The notes below the pieces were generated by a model. It did no database searches. It saw only the letters and a list, made by a program, of their open reading frames with translations, and was not told where the DNA came from. A stretch of 34,846 nucleotides of DNA from Cryptococcus deneoformans JEC21 (lineage: Eukaryota > Basidiomycota > Tremellomycetes > Tremellales > Cryptococcaceae): the NCBI RefSeq assembly GCF_000091045.1, contig NC_006680.1, positions 985,001-1,019,846 of the forward strand, read 5' to 3'. Position numbers and translations under genes: made by a program. The first letter of the stretch is position 1, and each line of letters begins with the position of its first letter. Below, in pieces: positions 1-12,300 of the stretch.

Positions 1-269
1 CCCCGCACAAACACAAAGTTACGTAACGCATTCCCCCTTATCGACGCTTAAAAGTGTGTAGCCTAATCGCGGCTAAAAGGATCTTTGGAAAAGCGGAAAG
101 TGACGTAATTAATGAAATCGAGTTTATACAGTTGCAACGATGCTCGTGTTGCTTTTGCTGTACGAGCAGTATAGAAATACAAGGTCACGGGTCTCTGAAT
201 GAATCCGTATATATTCTATCCAGAGGACATTGTAGTTATCCCTATCTCCGACGAAACCAGACGTTCACG

Positions 270-1716
270 ATGTTACCTCGGACTGTTCTATTCCGCCTCA
301 ACCACATCCCTCGACCATTTTGTCACCGCCCAAACATCCTCGCCCCGACTATCCGACCGTTCTCTACATCTCTGCCCCTCTTCAGCTCCAGCTCCAGCTC
401 CAATTCCAACTCCAACTCCAACTCCAACTCCAACTCCGATTCACAACCAGGACGTAAAGTGGATGACAGCGAGGGAAAAAGGGAAAGACCGAAAGCGACG
501 CATCCTACGAAACATAAACCTCGTGCCGTGTCCTCTGGCAGGCCGGTAGCGGAGCATACCAAGGAAGACGAGAAGAAGCGGTCGGGATTGCCAGAGCAGC
601 CTGATGAGAGTGAGTTTTGAGACTTTCCACGCAGATAGACAGGCTGAGCAAACGTTTTTTTTTTGGAATCAAGCCGTTCTATCGAGCATGCAAGCGCCGC
701 AACTGTTCACTCTCGGTGAGCGCACCGTCGTCATCACCGGCGGCGGTCGCGGACTGGGCCTGACCGTGGCCCAAGCGCTCCTCGAATCCGGCTCCCACGT
801 CGTCTGCCTCGACCTCTTGCCCGAACCGTCCGAGCCCCAGTGGGGCAATGCCGCGAAATACGCAAAGCAGCAAGGGTTGAGGCTCGATTACGTCGATTTG
901 GACGTGACGGACCAGGACGAGGTCAAGCGCGTTTTCAAGCAGGTATTCGAGTCTGCCCCGCCGCACGCCCCCGTCCGCGGTCTCTTCACGTCGGCCGGGA
1001 TCCAGGTGATGATGCCGGCGACGTGTTACGATACCGCCAAGTTTCGCAAAGTCATCGACGTCGATCTGACGGGTACGTTCCTCTGCGCCCAAGCGTTTGC
1101 GCATGAATGGTTTGAACGGCATCCGAATATCGATGGTGCAGCGGGTGTAAAGGGAGCGAGTATAGCGATGACGGGGAGTATGAGTGGGCATATTGCGAAT
1201 TTGGGGATAGAGTGTGCGGCGTATAATGCGAGTAAGGCGGGGGTTATACAGCTCGCGAAGAATTTGGCGCTCGAGTGGAGTAGGAGGGGTATCAGGGTGA
1301 ATGTAGGTTGCCGGTCGTCGTCGTCGTCCATATAGTCTACTCTGCTGACTTTGCGTTGCCAGACCTTGTCCCCAGGCTATGCAAGTCTTTCTCCCTCCCT
1401 CCCCTAATAAAACAAGCGCTGACCCCGGTTTCGGTAGATCCGAACAGCTTTGACCGCGGCTCAACTCGACGAAAAGCCCGAATTGAGGGATATCTGGCTT
1501 AAAGGGTCTTTACTCGGTCGACTTTCTACCCCTGATGAATTCCGAGGTACGTCCAACTACGTGTTACAGGTCGCTGGAGCACGATTAGCGCTGACGGCCT
1601 CTCCCCCTTCGTCTCTTCTCTTCCCTACAGGGCCGGTAGTGTTCCTCCTCTCTGACGCAAGTTCCTTCATGACAGGTGCAGACCTCTTGATAGACGGGGG
1701 ACATTGTGCGACATAG
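270..1716 (+). CDS. Short-chain dehydrogenase/reductase with mitochondrial-type presequence
   Basis: NAD(P)-dependent oxidoreductase of the classical SDR fold, closest in look to fungal polyol/sugar dehydrogenases (arabinitol, mannitol or sorbose type); the substrate cannot be read from the sequence. Inferred exons are 270-609, 674-1302, 1363-1380, 1438-1546 and 1631-1716, giving 393 aa. Visible features: a basic N-terminus ending in RPFSTS, typical of a mitochondrial presequence; a Ser/Asn repeat linker; cofactor motif TGGGRGLG near residues 135-142; TSAG near 219-222; catalytic Ser282, Tyr297 and Lys301 (YNASK); SPGYIRT; and the C-terminal GADLLIDGG. Exon 3 is only 18 nt (TLSPGY), and the next intron starts with GCAAGT (GC-AG type), which is what restores SPGYIRTALT. 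Met119 at base 688 is an alternative start giving a cytosolic SDR of normal length. The family is certain; the mitochondrial location is inferred. Confidence 0.85.
384..437 (+). repeat. Hexanucleotide tandem repeat inside the SDR gene
   Basis: Nine 6-nt units: three AGCTCC, one AATTCC and five AACTCC. They encode alternating Ser-Ser then Ser-Asn in the linker between the presequence and the dehydrogenase domain. Because the unit is six bases long, copy-number change keeps the frame, so it can vary in length without breaking the gene. Confidence 0.9.
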
Positions 1717-2176
1717 GTGTTTTTTATTGTGTATCCTGCATTCTCTCCTCCATCTCTTATCGCTTCCTCGTCTCTTTTGCAGGGGTGCAGGGAAGGAAAA
1801 CGGAGTGGGAAAACAGAATGGAAGAAAAGAAAAAGATTTGGATGTAGCGCAATATCTTTTTTTTTTTCTTTTTCTTGGTTATACAAAGAAAACTGAACGG
1901 AACAATCGTAGAAAGAACTAGATCACGAAATTGAAAAGAAAATGCAAAACTGTCATGTAGTCCAGAACGGTCAGTCGAGGATGATGAAGCCGCTTCACCC
2001 TATGTGCAACACATGTTGGATTTCCACATCGGTGTGATATCAAGGATGTACATCTCATACAATACCCCATTCCATCTTGAACAGTCTATTCACACAGTAG
2101 CAATTTTTTGTTTTTGTGTTTTAAAGTTCCAATAGGAGAAAATCACAAAGTGAAAGGCAGCGTCCATCTAGTTTTC
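1717..2176. other. Convergent intergenic region
   Basis: About 460 bp between the ends of two converging genes. It holds a T-rich run near 1854-1880 suited to 3'-end formation of the left gene. No coding region or RNA gene was seen. Confidence 0.6.
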
Positions 2177-5100
2177 TTATCCCTCGAGCAAAAGCTTGAT
2201 AAACTTCTTTCTCCTTTCCCTACCAACTGCCGAAACTTGTACGCGACCGAATACGGCAGGGCAGAGCACGTCCACTATTTTGTGACAAACACACCGTGTC
2301 AGCTAGGGTTCAAGAAAAAGAAAAAGAGATTGGAAAGGAAAGGGGGGGGGAAGTGTGCAACTTACCGAGTTTGTCGATCGTGCTGACCTCTTCTTCCTTG
2401 GTTGCAGCACCAGCACCTGCAGCTGCACTCGCCGTACCCGCAAGCAAACGACCCTGCGCTTTCGGAGTCTCTAAAGCTTCTGCATCTAATTTCTTTACCT
2501 GGTCCTCCGGCACATCTCCAATCTCCACATTTCCGCTCCTTTTTTCAATACCATCACCATCAGGATCGCCATTGACATCATCCACAATCGGCGATTCCTC
2601 GCCAAGAGACTCTTCAGCAAGGGATTTGGCTCGTTTCATCTTGGGCTTGGCTTTGGAAGGAGTGAGCTCGGCGGCAGGTTGGAGAGAGGGTTTGGGGTCA
2701 GCCTTTGGTTCGGTAATGGGGACAGACGCGGCGGGTGAAAGAGTTGGTTCGTCCTTGGCTTTCAGGTCCTTTTCATTCTTCTCCGCCTTGTCTTTCTTGA
2801 TCTCATCCGAGAGATCCTTGCTTTCTTCTTCCATTTCCGGTACACCTCCTCCCTCCACCTCTACCTCTTCATTCTCTGCATCTCCCTTTACTTCCCCTTC
2901 ATCGTCTTCATCCTCATCATCGCCCAATTCAAACAAAGCGCCGCCCTCTGGCTCCGGATTGCCGGTATCGTCCTTTGATTCTTGCGCATACTCGAGCTTT
3001 ACATGGTCATTGCCGCTGCTGTTTGCATTGGAGAGTAAAGAAGAACGGTCGATGGATTTTCTATTGGCTTGCGTGTTGGACTCGGGCGTGGATGGCGTGG
3101 CGAGGTTGGATGCAGAGTCGACGCTACCCTCGGCAACGCTAGAGTCCGGCTTGGACTCGTCGACTTTTCGTTCCCGTTCAACATGCTCCTTGCTCTCCTC
3201 TTCCTCCTCTATTTTCGCACTTTCTTGTTGCGCTCCCATTACTTGTCCCAAACAAAGCCTCACAACGCTCACCAACCCAATCAACGTATTCGTGCTTACC
3301 ATCTTCACTCCTTCCAACACCCCAAACGCTGCATCCCTGTCTTCTACACCATTTCGTTCGATCTGCGCTTGCACACTCTCTGGCAGGAGACCTCCAGGGA
3401 TAGATGAAAGCAAGTAGATCAGCGTTGGTGGGATGAGGTGCGGTACATCGGGGGGGAGGGGGATGGTAGAGGGTAAGGTGTTGAGATGTTCCATGATTGT
3501 CTGGATACCAGCAGAGTGAGCAGAGGAAGAGAATGAGGACGTGTAGAGAGAAGGCCGGCACCAGGTGGAAAGAGAAGGTGGGTTTGCCATGAGGTATTCC
3601 AACAGCGTCCAAATTTCTTTGACGGGTTTGAATGGGGTAGAACCAACAGCCGCCGCGCCCTTGTCATTGGTTGCGGTTTGTTTTTCAGCTGTTTCGAGCA
3701 GCGAACGGAAAAGCGATTTGCGTTCGGACAGAGATAAGTCTCGAATGGGAGAAGGAAGCGCCGAGAGGAATGTGAGGGGGAGAGAAATGATTGAAGGAAG
3801 GAAAATAGACTGGACAGTAATAAACTATGCCAGCAGTTCAGCTTTAGCCCCCTGACAAAGGGTGATACCTACGGTGTCCTTGCCCCCCTCTACTTGCAAA
3901 ACGAGGACGTCATTCCCGTCTTCCTCTCCCAAGCTCAACTTGGCGGCCCACTCCTCATTCACATCCAAAACGATGGTCAATACCATCTCCTCACCAGGTT
4001 CCACCCTGCCCGAAGAAGGGAATGGCCAGAGGAACGGTTTGCCTAGCGGACAGAACCTCATAGGTCAGCTCTCCCAAATTCCATAGCGGTCAATAAGAGG
4101 TGCAGAAACTCACATATATCTCTCCCAGTACCTGCTTTCCTGAAACTCCAGCTGGCTGGTACTTTCCCCCCATTCCTCAGCTTCACCATCCTTTCCTTCT
4201 TTTCCCTGCACCTCACTTGTCCAAAATGTATCCCTCCCTCGTCTTCCTGCCTCACCTCCTCTTTCTCATTTTTGGCATTGCCCTCCTCGTCCGTCTTTGC
4301 GTCCCGTGATTCCGGGAGAACCTTGATCTCCAAACTCGGTCTCCAAACTTCCTCAAGCCTATCCAACTCCTTTTGCGCCCGCCTCGATTCCTCTCTCCTC
4401 TTCTCGGCGTCCACTTTCCTCACTCCTACTTCAAAAACACAGCTCACAGGTCTGTGGTCTGACCATTTCAGTTCTTCGTGTGATGTATATTCCCCTTTTT
4501 TGACGGAGAGGGGTACACATGGGGAAAGAGGGGTGGATGAGGTGGAAGTGGGGGAAGGGAAAGAGTAGAGGATACGGTCGGTGTAAGCGGGAGAACGCTT
4601 GGTGTCGAGGGTGCTAGATCCGTGGACGTATTTGAATGTGCTATTTCGTCCCACGCAACATGGCCGGGGCCGGAGAGAGCGTCAGTCAGTACAAAAGAAG
4701 GGAAACAAAGCAAAAGGCCAACTTGGAAAAATTGAATGAGAAGAATGACTTACGGCGGGAAAGTGATCTCAGCTTCTTCGAACCCAACAAATGATTTACC
4801 TTCTTTGATATCATTCTTCAACTAATCATTTTCAAATGAGTTCCAAACGACATTTTCCTTCCATCGGCAAAAGGAGAAAAATAGCCCAATTACGGGGTGG
4901 GGCGTGGGGTGGAAAGGTAGAGAAGGAAGATGGAAAAAAAACGTACCTGATCCCGAACAAGCATCCCAGCCCAATCTTTATTCTCAACCAATTTCCGTAC
5001 TTCTCCATCGGGGAGGTCCACTCGGAAGTTGAGATCGCCCATCCAAAACTATAAATAGAAAAGGGAAAGAAAAGAAAAACAGACGGAGACAAAGGTTAGA

Positions 5101-7352
5101 GGTTAAGTGTGAGCGAGCTTTCCTTGAGATTTCAGGTTTGGGGGGAGGGGGAAAAAGGAATTTGGGGACATACGAGTAGATGGCAGTCTTCGAGGGTTAA
5201 CAGTTTATCCTTTACTTCTGGCCAAAACTCTTCGAATACGGGGTTGATCGTTTCTGCTTGCTCTTCCAACTTGGCCTCTTCTTTACTTTGACCGGTAACC
5301 CCGGATTCCGCAGCCCCGGTGGTTCCAGTGCCAGCTCCAGTTCCGGCACCTGAAGTAAGGGTACCAGAAGATACAGAAGATGCAGAAGAGGTTGGAGGGA
5401 CAGAGATAGAAATGGTAGAAGAGCTCGAAAGCGGTGCAGACGTGAGGGAAGCGCTCGATAAGGGTCGAGGAAAGTTGAGGCCCAAGCGGAGGATTTGGTA
5501 GTCTTGTCGACGACGATCGAGGGCGGATGTGAATGCTGCCATGTCTATTTTTGTTGAGTGAGATTTGGGAGGACAGGGGAGAGGGTCAGCATGGTGAAAG
5601 GGAAAGAGGAGGGGAAGGACGTACGACAGTTGACGAAACACAATGTCGTATCATGTACTTTCAATCTCACAGCTATACCCTGTCGATTTCCCATCCATTT
5701 TACAATTTGCGTCAACATCTTCACTATGTATATTCTCCTATGCACCAGAATCAGAAACGTACGGCTTTATTCCCACCAAATCCCAAGAGCCCTATCCCCC
5801 GCTCACTACTCTCCACCCTCGATATGTGGGGTCTCAAACTCTTGCGGACGAGGATGATCATCACCACTCCGACGTATTGGGTCATTACCAACTAGCATCG
5901 AGATCAACAAAGGTCCTATTTTCGAGAGGGGATGTGGGGAAGGGAAGGATATACCTTTTCGTATTCGCCAGCTTTATCACCGAGTCCCGCGAAAAGAGCT
6001 GTTTCCCAACTATCTGCTCGGCTGTTTCCTTGGGATATCAATAATGCTTGACTTCTCAAATCTAAACTCATTTTCCATATCAGCCTTAACCCAAAGAAAA
6101 CCTTGTCAAAATTCTTGCAAGAAGGAATCCCAACTTACCAGCTTCTTGTAACCCGACGACAATCAGATCACTCCTCTCTTCATCATCACCTCCAACCAAG
6201 CCCTTCAATTCCAGTGTCCCCTTGGGCGGGACTTTGTCATTAACGTTGTAGCTCACTGTCCTGATTTTGATGGGGACAGAGGATGACCAGTTGGGGAGAG
6301 AGGAGAAGAGGCGGGAGCGGAGGAAGGATGTGCGGGAGAATGTGGGGAGGTAGGGGTTGGGTTGGAGGTCTTCGGCCTGTTTGATGGTGGTCGTGTTCAC
6401 TTCGGGTTTGTCAAGGGGAGATTTGGAAGTGGAAGTGGGGGTGGTGGGAGAGGGAATCTCGGAAAGAGATGTTGTTGGCGGAAGAGTAGCATCTGCGTGT
6501 ACATTGATGTCAGCTTGGAAATCCAAAGTGGGGGGCAGGCGGCTGATGGTGCATACTGGAAGCAGCGGGAGTGACGGTTGGCGTGTTCTCTGTTTTCTCC
6601 CCGTGATCAACTACGATCACCTTGCCCGAATCCACAGCGGGAGCATCGGCATCCTCATCAGCAGGCGGGTTGACGGGATACAGACCGATCCACGCATGGG
6701 TCAGACTGGATGGATACAGTGTATTGTCTGTTCGAGTTCTCTTAGTTAGATATCTGTGTGGGAGACGGATATGTATCAAGTCCGGACGTACTCGCGAGGT
6801 CGCTATACTTTCGAAGCTCGGCGACAAACTTTTGAATTTTGGCCGACTGGTTCGCAGCAATTCGCAATTCGACCGTGGTATCTTCGCAGCTCAAGAATAG
6901 CGTGATGTCTGTATATTGACCGAGAGACCAGTATCAGTTCTGCTCAGCAAAACAGCATATCACTCTTACGCGGTTTCGCACTCTGGTGGAAGAAAGAGGT
7001 CGACGGCGAAGGTGGGGTCTGTTCGAGATTGTGCTTGAAGCTGGGAATGATCGGGATGATGTACAGTATGTCTGGCTGTTTCCCGTCTTCCGGGGCTGTA
7101 ATGATGAATACTCTGAAGGATGGAATCAGCACGGGTGTCGTTGGGTCCAGGGATGACTCACGCAGCTGCCTCTGTCTGCTGTTCTTTGTTGACTACAAGG
7201 ACGGCGCTGGCGTGGAGAAAGGGATTGTAATGTGCGCGGACGCGGCATGGATGTGCTGCGACGACGGTGTGTGTGTGCCGGAAGAGGCGCTGCCACGTTG
7301 TGAGCTGGAGGTCTGCGCCGAGCGACGGGATCCTCCTCTGCAAGATGGACAT
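2177..7352 (-). CDS. OCRL/INPP5B-type inositol polyphosphate 5-phosphatase with ASH and RhoGAP-like domains
   Basis: Removes the 5-phosphate of phosphoinositides on membranes. Fifteen exons were inferred: 7162-7352, 6970-7112, 6792-6908, 6557-6727, 6139-6492, 5955-6061, 5763-5891, 5625-5679, 5174-5544, 4947-5048, 4754-4821, 4114-4640, 3873-4042, 2366-3824 and 2177-2274, encoding 1353 aa. Order of parts: PH-like N-terminus (about 1-190); IPPc catalytic domain with GLQEAD (ends near 326), NCHMAAF (421-427), WMGDLNFR (548-555) and PAYTDRIL (620-627, Tyr where Trp is usual); ASH domain (IHFGQVRCREKK through EPGEE); RhoGAP-like domain starting near 836 with VKEIW. No catalytic Arg finger is visible, as in OCRL. 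A Ser/Thr/Gly-rich insert lies inside IPPc before WMGDLNFR, and an acidic insert of about 280 residues (about 1037-1315) splits the RhoGAP-like domain. The gene is divergent from uL24m across 237 bp containing a (GTG)5 tract at 7442-7456. Confidence 0.9.
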
Positions 7353-7589
7353 CGTGCGGGGAACTGACGTCGCGGAGATGTAGTATTATATTACCATATA
7401 CGTAAAAGTTCCACATGGCACAACTAATACGTAGTAGCGCAGTGGTGGTGGTGGTGGAGGAGGGTGGAGGTCCCCGAGACCATGACGTGGCATTTCCCTC
7501 CTCGGAATCCACCACCACCATTCGACTTTTCCCTTTTCACCTCGGCTCCCATCTCTGCACACCAGACCCACAAAAGACAGGAGCTCCAG

Positions 7590-9009
7590 ATGTCTGGCCC
7601 CGTCACCCGTATCCCCAGAGGCTTCCAGCACCTCGTCAGCACGAAGCCCAACAAATTTGCAGGCAAGACACCCTCCCGATTCCCCCACCCTACGACCAAG
7701 TTTGTCCAGCCTTATGACCGTATTCGCAAATGGAACATTCGACCGGGCGACCGCGTCCGACTTGTAGCCGGCAAACCCAAGGAGAAGTATAGGAACGAGG
7801 AGACAGCAGAGGAAGGGTACAAGGTGTATACTGTCAAGCAAATCGATCTTGCGCGGAACTGGGTGTTCTTGGAGGGTATCCATGTACGTTTTTCTTTTGA
7901 ATCCCAAGCCGGTTTATGGGTCACCATGCTGACGAGGCTTTTTCTTTGGTAGAACCTCAAAAGCCAGATTATTCAAGACCGACCATACAACTGGGACCAA
8001 CTCTCTGAAACCCAAAAGAAATCATACGAAGATCAAAAGAACTTCATCCCCATCCTCCGCCCTGTGCACTACTCCAACGTCCAGCTGTGTCTCGAAGACA
8101 AGGACGGTCCCGATTCCATCTATGCCTCTCGACTAAAGACCTCTTCTACCCACTTCAACCCCAAGACGCAGAGGATTGATTGGAGGCGATATGCTACCAA
8201 ACTTTCGGGACCCGTGTCAGCTGAAAACGAAAAGGCTGTTAGGATAAACTGGCCAAAGCCTGAAAAGGAATTCGTCTTCCCCGGTCGTACGTCGTTTCTT
8301 CTTACATACAATACCATGCTAACCCCTTCATCCATTCCACCCTCTCCGCGCTCGACGTACAGCCGACTCAATGCTCGACACTCCCAACGCTGTCACCCTC
8401 CAACCCACTCTCAACCTCTCCCCCCTTCCGCCCCTCACTTCCACCCCTCTCGTCGACATCTTCCCTCAACACATCAACTCCCCACCTCCTGCGTCCCAGG
8501 GACTCGCAGATGAATACCTCCGCCCCCACTCTGAACGTAATACTGAAGAAATCATCGCGGCCGATACCCTCATGCCCCTCTACCTCTCCGAAGAGCTTGC
8601 TCCAAGGTGGGCAAAGAGTAAGATGTGGAAAGCGTACAAAGCCCGACGCGAAGCGGCCGAGCTGGAGAAGAGGATGATCGGCAAACAAGCTGTGGAAGAA
8701 TGGGAGACCCAAGGAAGGGACCGAGGCCTCAAGGCGGTCATTGACCTCGAAGCGGTGGGGCTTGAGGGCGTCTTCCTTCGAGGCCGAACCCGCGCCGAGG
8801 TGCGGCAAGCGGCAGAGGGAGAGTATGAAGCGGCCAATGCAGAGGTTCAGGCGGAAGTGGCGCAGCATGTGAAGGAAGGGAGGTTGTATGACCCCGAGTT
8901 GGGACTGTGGTACAATGGACGGAAGGCGGAGAACAAGGAAAGAAAGAGGGAGAGGAAGGAGAGGAAAGAGAGAAAGGTTTTGGAGAGGATGGAGAGGTTG
9001 GCTATCTAG
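7590..9009 (+). CDS. MRPL40: Mitochondrial large ribosomal subunit protein uL24m
   Basis: RNA-binding protein of the mitoribosome large subunit (yeast Mrpl40, human MRPL24). Exons 7590-7883, 7953-8286 and 8363-9009 encode 424 aa. The KOW-type motif NIRPGDRVRLVAGKPKEK sits near residues 49-66, followed by VKQIDLARNWVFLEGIH, which matches the uL24 fold. The start at 7590 gives a basic N-terminus with no acidic residue in the first 30 positions, as expected for mitochondrial import; an in-frame ATG at 7482 would add 36 residues rich in Pro. The C-terminal half (about 215 residues encoded by exon 3) is a charged, helical extension with Lys/Arg/Glu-rich coiled coil ending in MERLAI, making the protein longer than yeast Mrpl40. 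It shares a short divergent promoter with the 5-phosphatase gene. Confidence 0.85.
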
Positions 9010-9321
9010 AGGGTTGGCGAGGGCCGCATGGGGACGATGCATCATCTCTTTTTTTTTCTCCTCATTCTTTAGGCCTGGAGTGAATATTGATATCATTACA
9101 TTTCGTAACAAAAAAAGGGAAATACAACCAGCAAAAAGGACATCTAAATCTATCCTCAAAATCTTCGTGACTCAGACATCGTCTGCCCCCAAAGTTTTCC
9201 GACTCTTTCTACCCAATTTTCTCTTGTCTCGATCCTCAACAACAAAAAAAGGATACAAAAATTCTCCTCTCTTCTTCTATCTCTTCCTTTCTCCTTATAA
9301 TAATAACATACGAAGCAGGAA
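9010..9321. other. Convergent intergenic region
   Basis: About 312 bp between the stop of uL24m and the stop of the Zn2Cys6 factor. T-rich and A-rich tracts are present near 9045-9060 and 9105-9120. No gene was seen. Confidence 0.6.
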
Positions 9322-12300
9322 TCACCACGAGTTCATACTGAACAATGACTGCCAGAATTCTGCAGCTGGATCCGATGTCGCGGCTGTTGTTGGTCCTATT
9401 CCCATCCCGGGGTTGGATACCATCCCACCATCTGATACGCTGCCCATACCCATCCTTACGCCACTACCCATTCCCATCCCTGTTCCAGACCCCCCAGACA
9501 CGCCCGAGGCTGGTCCAGGGCCGGAACCTGACCCAGGCGCTGAAGCAGATCCAGAGGTGGGCGCGGAATTGGCAGAAGCAGCTGTGGGAGAGACGAAAGA
9601 GGATACGGAGGGTAAAGAGGATGAAGAAGGGTTGGTAAAGGGGAATGCTTGGCGCAGGAGCTGTTCGAGGTCGGTTAGGGATGCTGATATGTGTATGTGT
9701 TTTTTTTTTTGGTTAGTGGTGTGTGTACCAAAGTAAGGCGGGGGAGAAAAAGGAAGAAGATGGTTAGTCGGGGATTATATAAGATGGAAAAGTTGAGAAA
9801 AAGGGAAACAAACGTACTATTCGCTAAATCCAACTGACTTGGCTCAGACCGATCGGTATCCTCATCCGCATGAACACTTCGCTCTTTGTCCCTTACCCCA
9901 CTTGCATCGACCTCTCCTTTATTCGCGGCCTTTCCATCACCGCCTCTTTCCTCGGAACCATCTCCTTCATGAGAGTGTTTTCGTTTTCTCGGAATTTGGC
10001 CCTGGCCTTGAATCTGGTTTTGATATCGAGGTTGGGATTGGGATTGGGATTGGATTTGTGCTTGCGCTTGGGATACTTCTGAATCTCGGCTGAGAAGGGC
10101 ACGGAGGACTTTGAGACCTCGACGGGCGACGGGACTCGTACGGGATATAGGTCTTGCGAATACTAATTAGCAAACGTCGGAGTGCAATCAGCAAGGAAAG
10201 GGATAAATCTCACTCAAGCAAGGAAACTGCCAACGCAATCCCATCCCTCTGCCTTCTCCTCTCCCTCTCATCCCTTGCTCCTCTCACTAGATCCGCCGAG
10301 ATGATCAACCCCCCGGTCCAAACTTGTACGAGTACCACCCACCACCTACACAACGTCTGCGGACTTTGCCTTACCAGATCCAACAATGCATACGCCGATT
10401 CGAGGCATACCCTCGTACTGTACTCGTACTTTGGATCTTCGTAGCCGCGGACCATGTAAGCCCGGTGAAGACGCATGATACGGTTATGGAGGGTGATGCC
10501 CATGAATATACGTTGGTCCACCAGGTACCGCTTGGATCCTGCGTAGGAGAGCTCAAAAGGTTGAGGTAAGTCCGGTCGGAAGGGGGCGGGGAGAGAATCG
10601 TACACTTGTCGGAATTGGAGATCGAGCTCCATGATGGCTTCGTATGAAGCATTGGGGAAATCGACGTTGATTGCATCGATGAAATGACGGACGACAAGGG
10701 AGAAATCGATTTTGAGAATGTGGTATGTGGCGGTGGTGGTTTCAGAGAGGGGTTTAGAGGAAGAGTGGAAGCCGGTAGGACGGATTTCGTCGTCGTCCAG
10801 GTTGGCGAAGAGGCCAGTGCTGGCGTGGGAGAGGTTGATGAGGTAGGTGAAACCGCTATTGGAGGCTGTATAGGCATCTTGGGTAACTAGAGACCACCAT
10901 AATCGACGGCCAACCTATTTATTTTTTTCGGGAAGGGGGTGAGCATGGGACTCCCGGAGGCACCGTACAAAGACGTACCTCTCGTTCGATCACACCGGCC
11001 GGATCGTACAATACACTTTCATCCGGTATTCGCTACATCCCCCCATCCCATTAGCTGTCTTCTTTACATTCCTCACGAATGTCCTGTGGTGTAATGCAAC
11101 ATGGCCACAGGGATTGGGAAGGGAATAAAAGGAAAGATGAAGGAACAGAAACAGGACATACAGACATCCCCATAGCAATAGCCATCTTGATTGCTGTACC
11201 CAATAATGACCGCGCAGCGTTGACGCGGTTCTTGTTGTTGAGGTAGAGGTTGAGGCAGATGATGGTCTGGATTGTTTCAGTAGATGGTTCGTCGAGAAAG
11301 TCGGCGTGGGCTAGACAGTCTTCGCATGCCTGTGGGTGGGATTTTAGTTCTGTCGGTGAGAGGAGAGGAGGAAGAGGGTTTTGCATTGGGGAGGAGAGGT
11401 GGAGAGGGAAGGGGAATGGGGGACGGATTGCGAGACTTACGACCAACAATCGCCCTTCCAAGGTATCGTCCGTCGACATATTCTCATCGCCGAAATGATC
11501 ACCTAGACAGAGAATGATGTATAGTAATGCAAGCCAGCGTGAATGAACGGTAGAGCGGCGGTGGGAGGGGGACATGGACCAAAATTTGTTGTATTGGGCT
11601 AGGAAGGTGGGAAGGTGGAGGGGGTGGTGGATCTGTTGGGTTGGACGGGGGAGGGGCGAGAGAAAAGTTAGCGACACATGGGGGGAAATGAGGGCATAAA
11701 GTGAGAAAAGAACGTACCCATTCAACGCGTTCCAACTATATATCAACGAATCAAAGGTTAGCTTTCGGGTTCTTCTCTCGAAGGTTTGGTGCGTGGATAG
11801 TAATTCGGTTGTGTGGGCAGGGGGTGGGGGGCAGCAGCGAAAAGGGAAGATGAAGAAGATGAAAGAGGGGGCAAGGGAAGGAGAAGGGGGAAAGGGACGT
11901 ACATAGACTCGTAACTACCCATTAAACATTCAGCATCAAACATCGAACGTATGTGATGTTAGCATGATTGTCTTTCGATTTGGCCCACGGAATGGTTAGG
12001 GAGGGTAAGGGCTCACAAGGGCATCGGCTTGGGCTGGTATTGAGAATGGCGGGTTATAGATAATGGATCGGATAATTGGATGGGGATGAGTGCAAAAAGG
12101 TGGGAAAGAAGGGACGAGGATGTCAGTAACTCGTTCGTACGGAGATTAAAATGGATCCCAATCGTTGAATTTGGGAGTTTTGGATTTCAAACGTAACAGT
12201 AGAAGGCGTAAGATGTGAGATGGAGAAGGCTTACAGTGCGGTGGTAAAGCCATCATAAGTTCATCTGTAACCATCCCATCTCCATCCATGCCTCCCCGGT

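Noticed and set aside
679..1464. Long open frame on the minus strand over the SDR gene
   Set aside because: It mirrors the GC-rich coding strand, contains no family motif and overlaps a certain gene.
2296..3417. 373-codon + strand open frame opposite the 5-phosphatase
   Set aside because: It is the Ser-rich shadow of the Glu/Lys-rich insert on the other strand; no domain seen.
12146..12234. Read-through of exon 4 of the zinc-cluster gene into FNDWDPF
   Set aside because: It stops at TAA with no way back into the conserved middle region. The GTAAGC donor at 12234 spliced to 12129 restores ALLRVYLERVEW.
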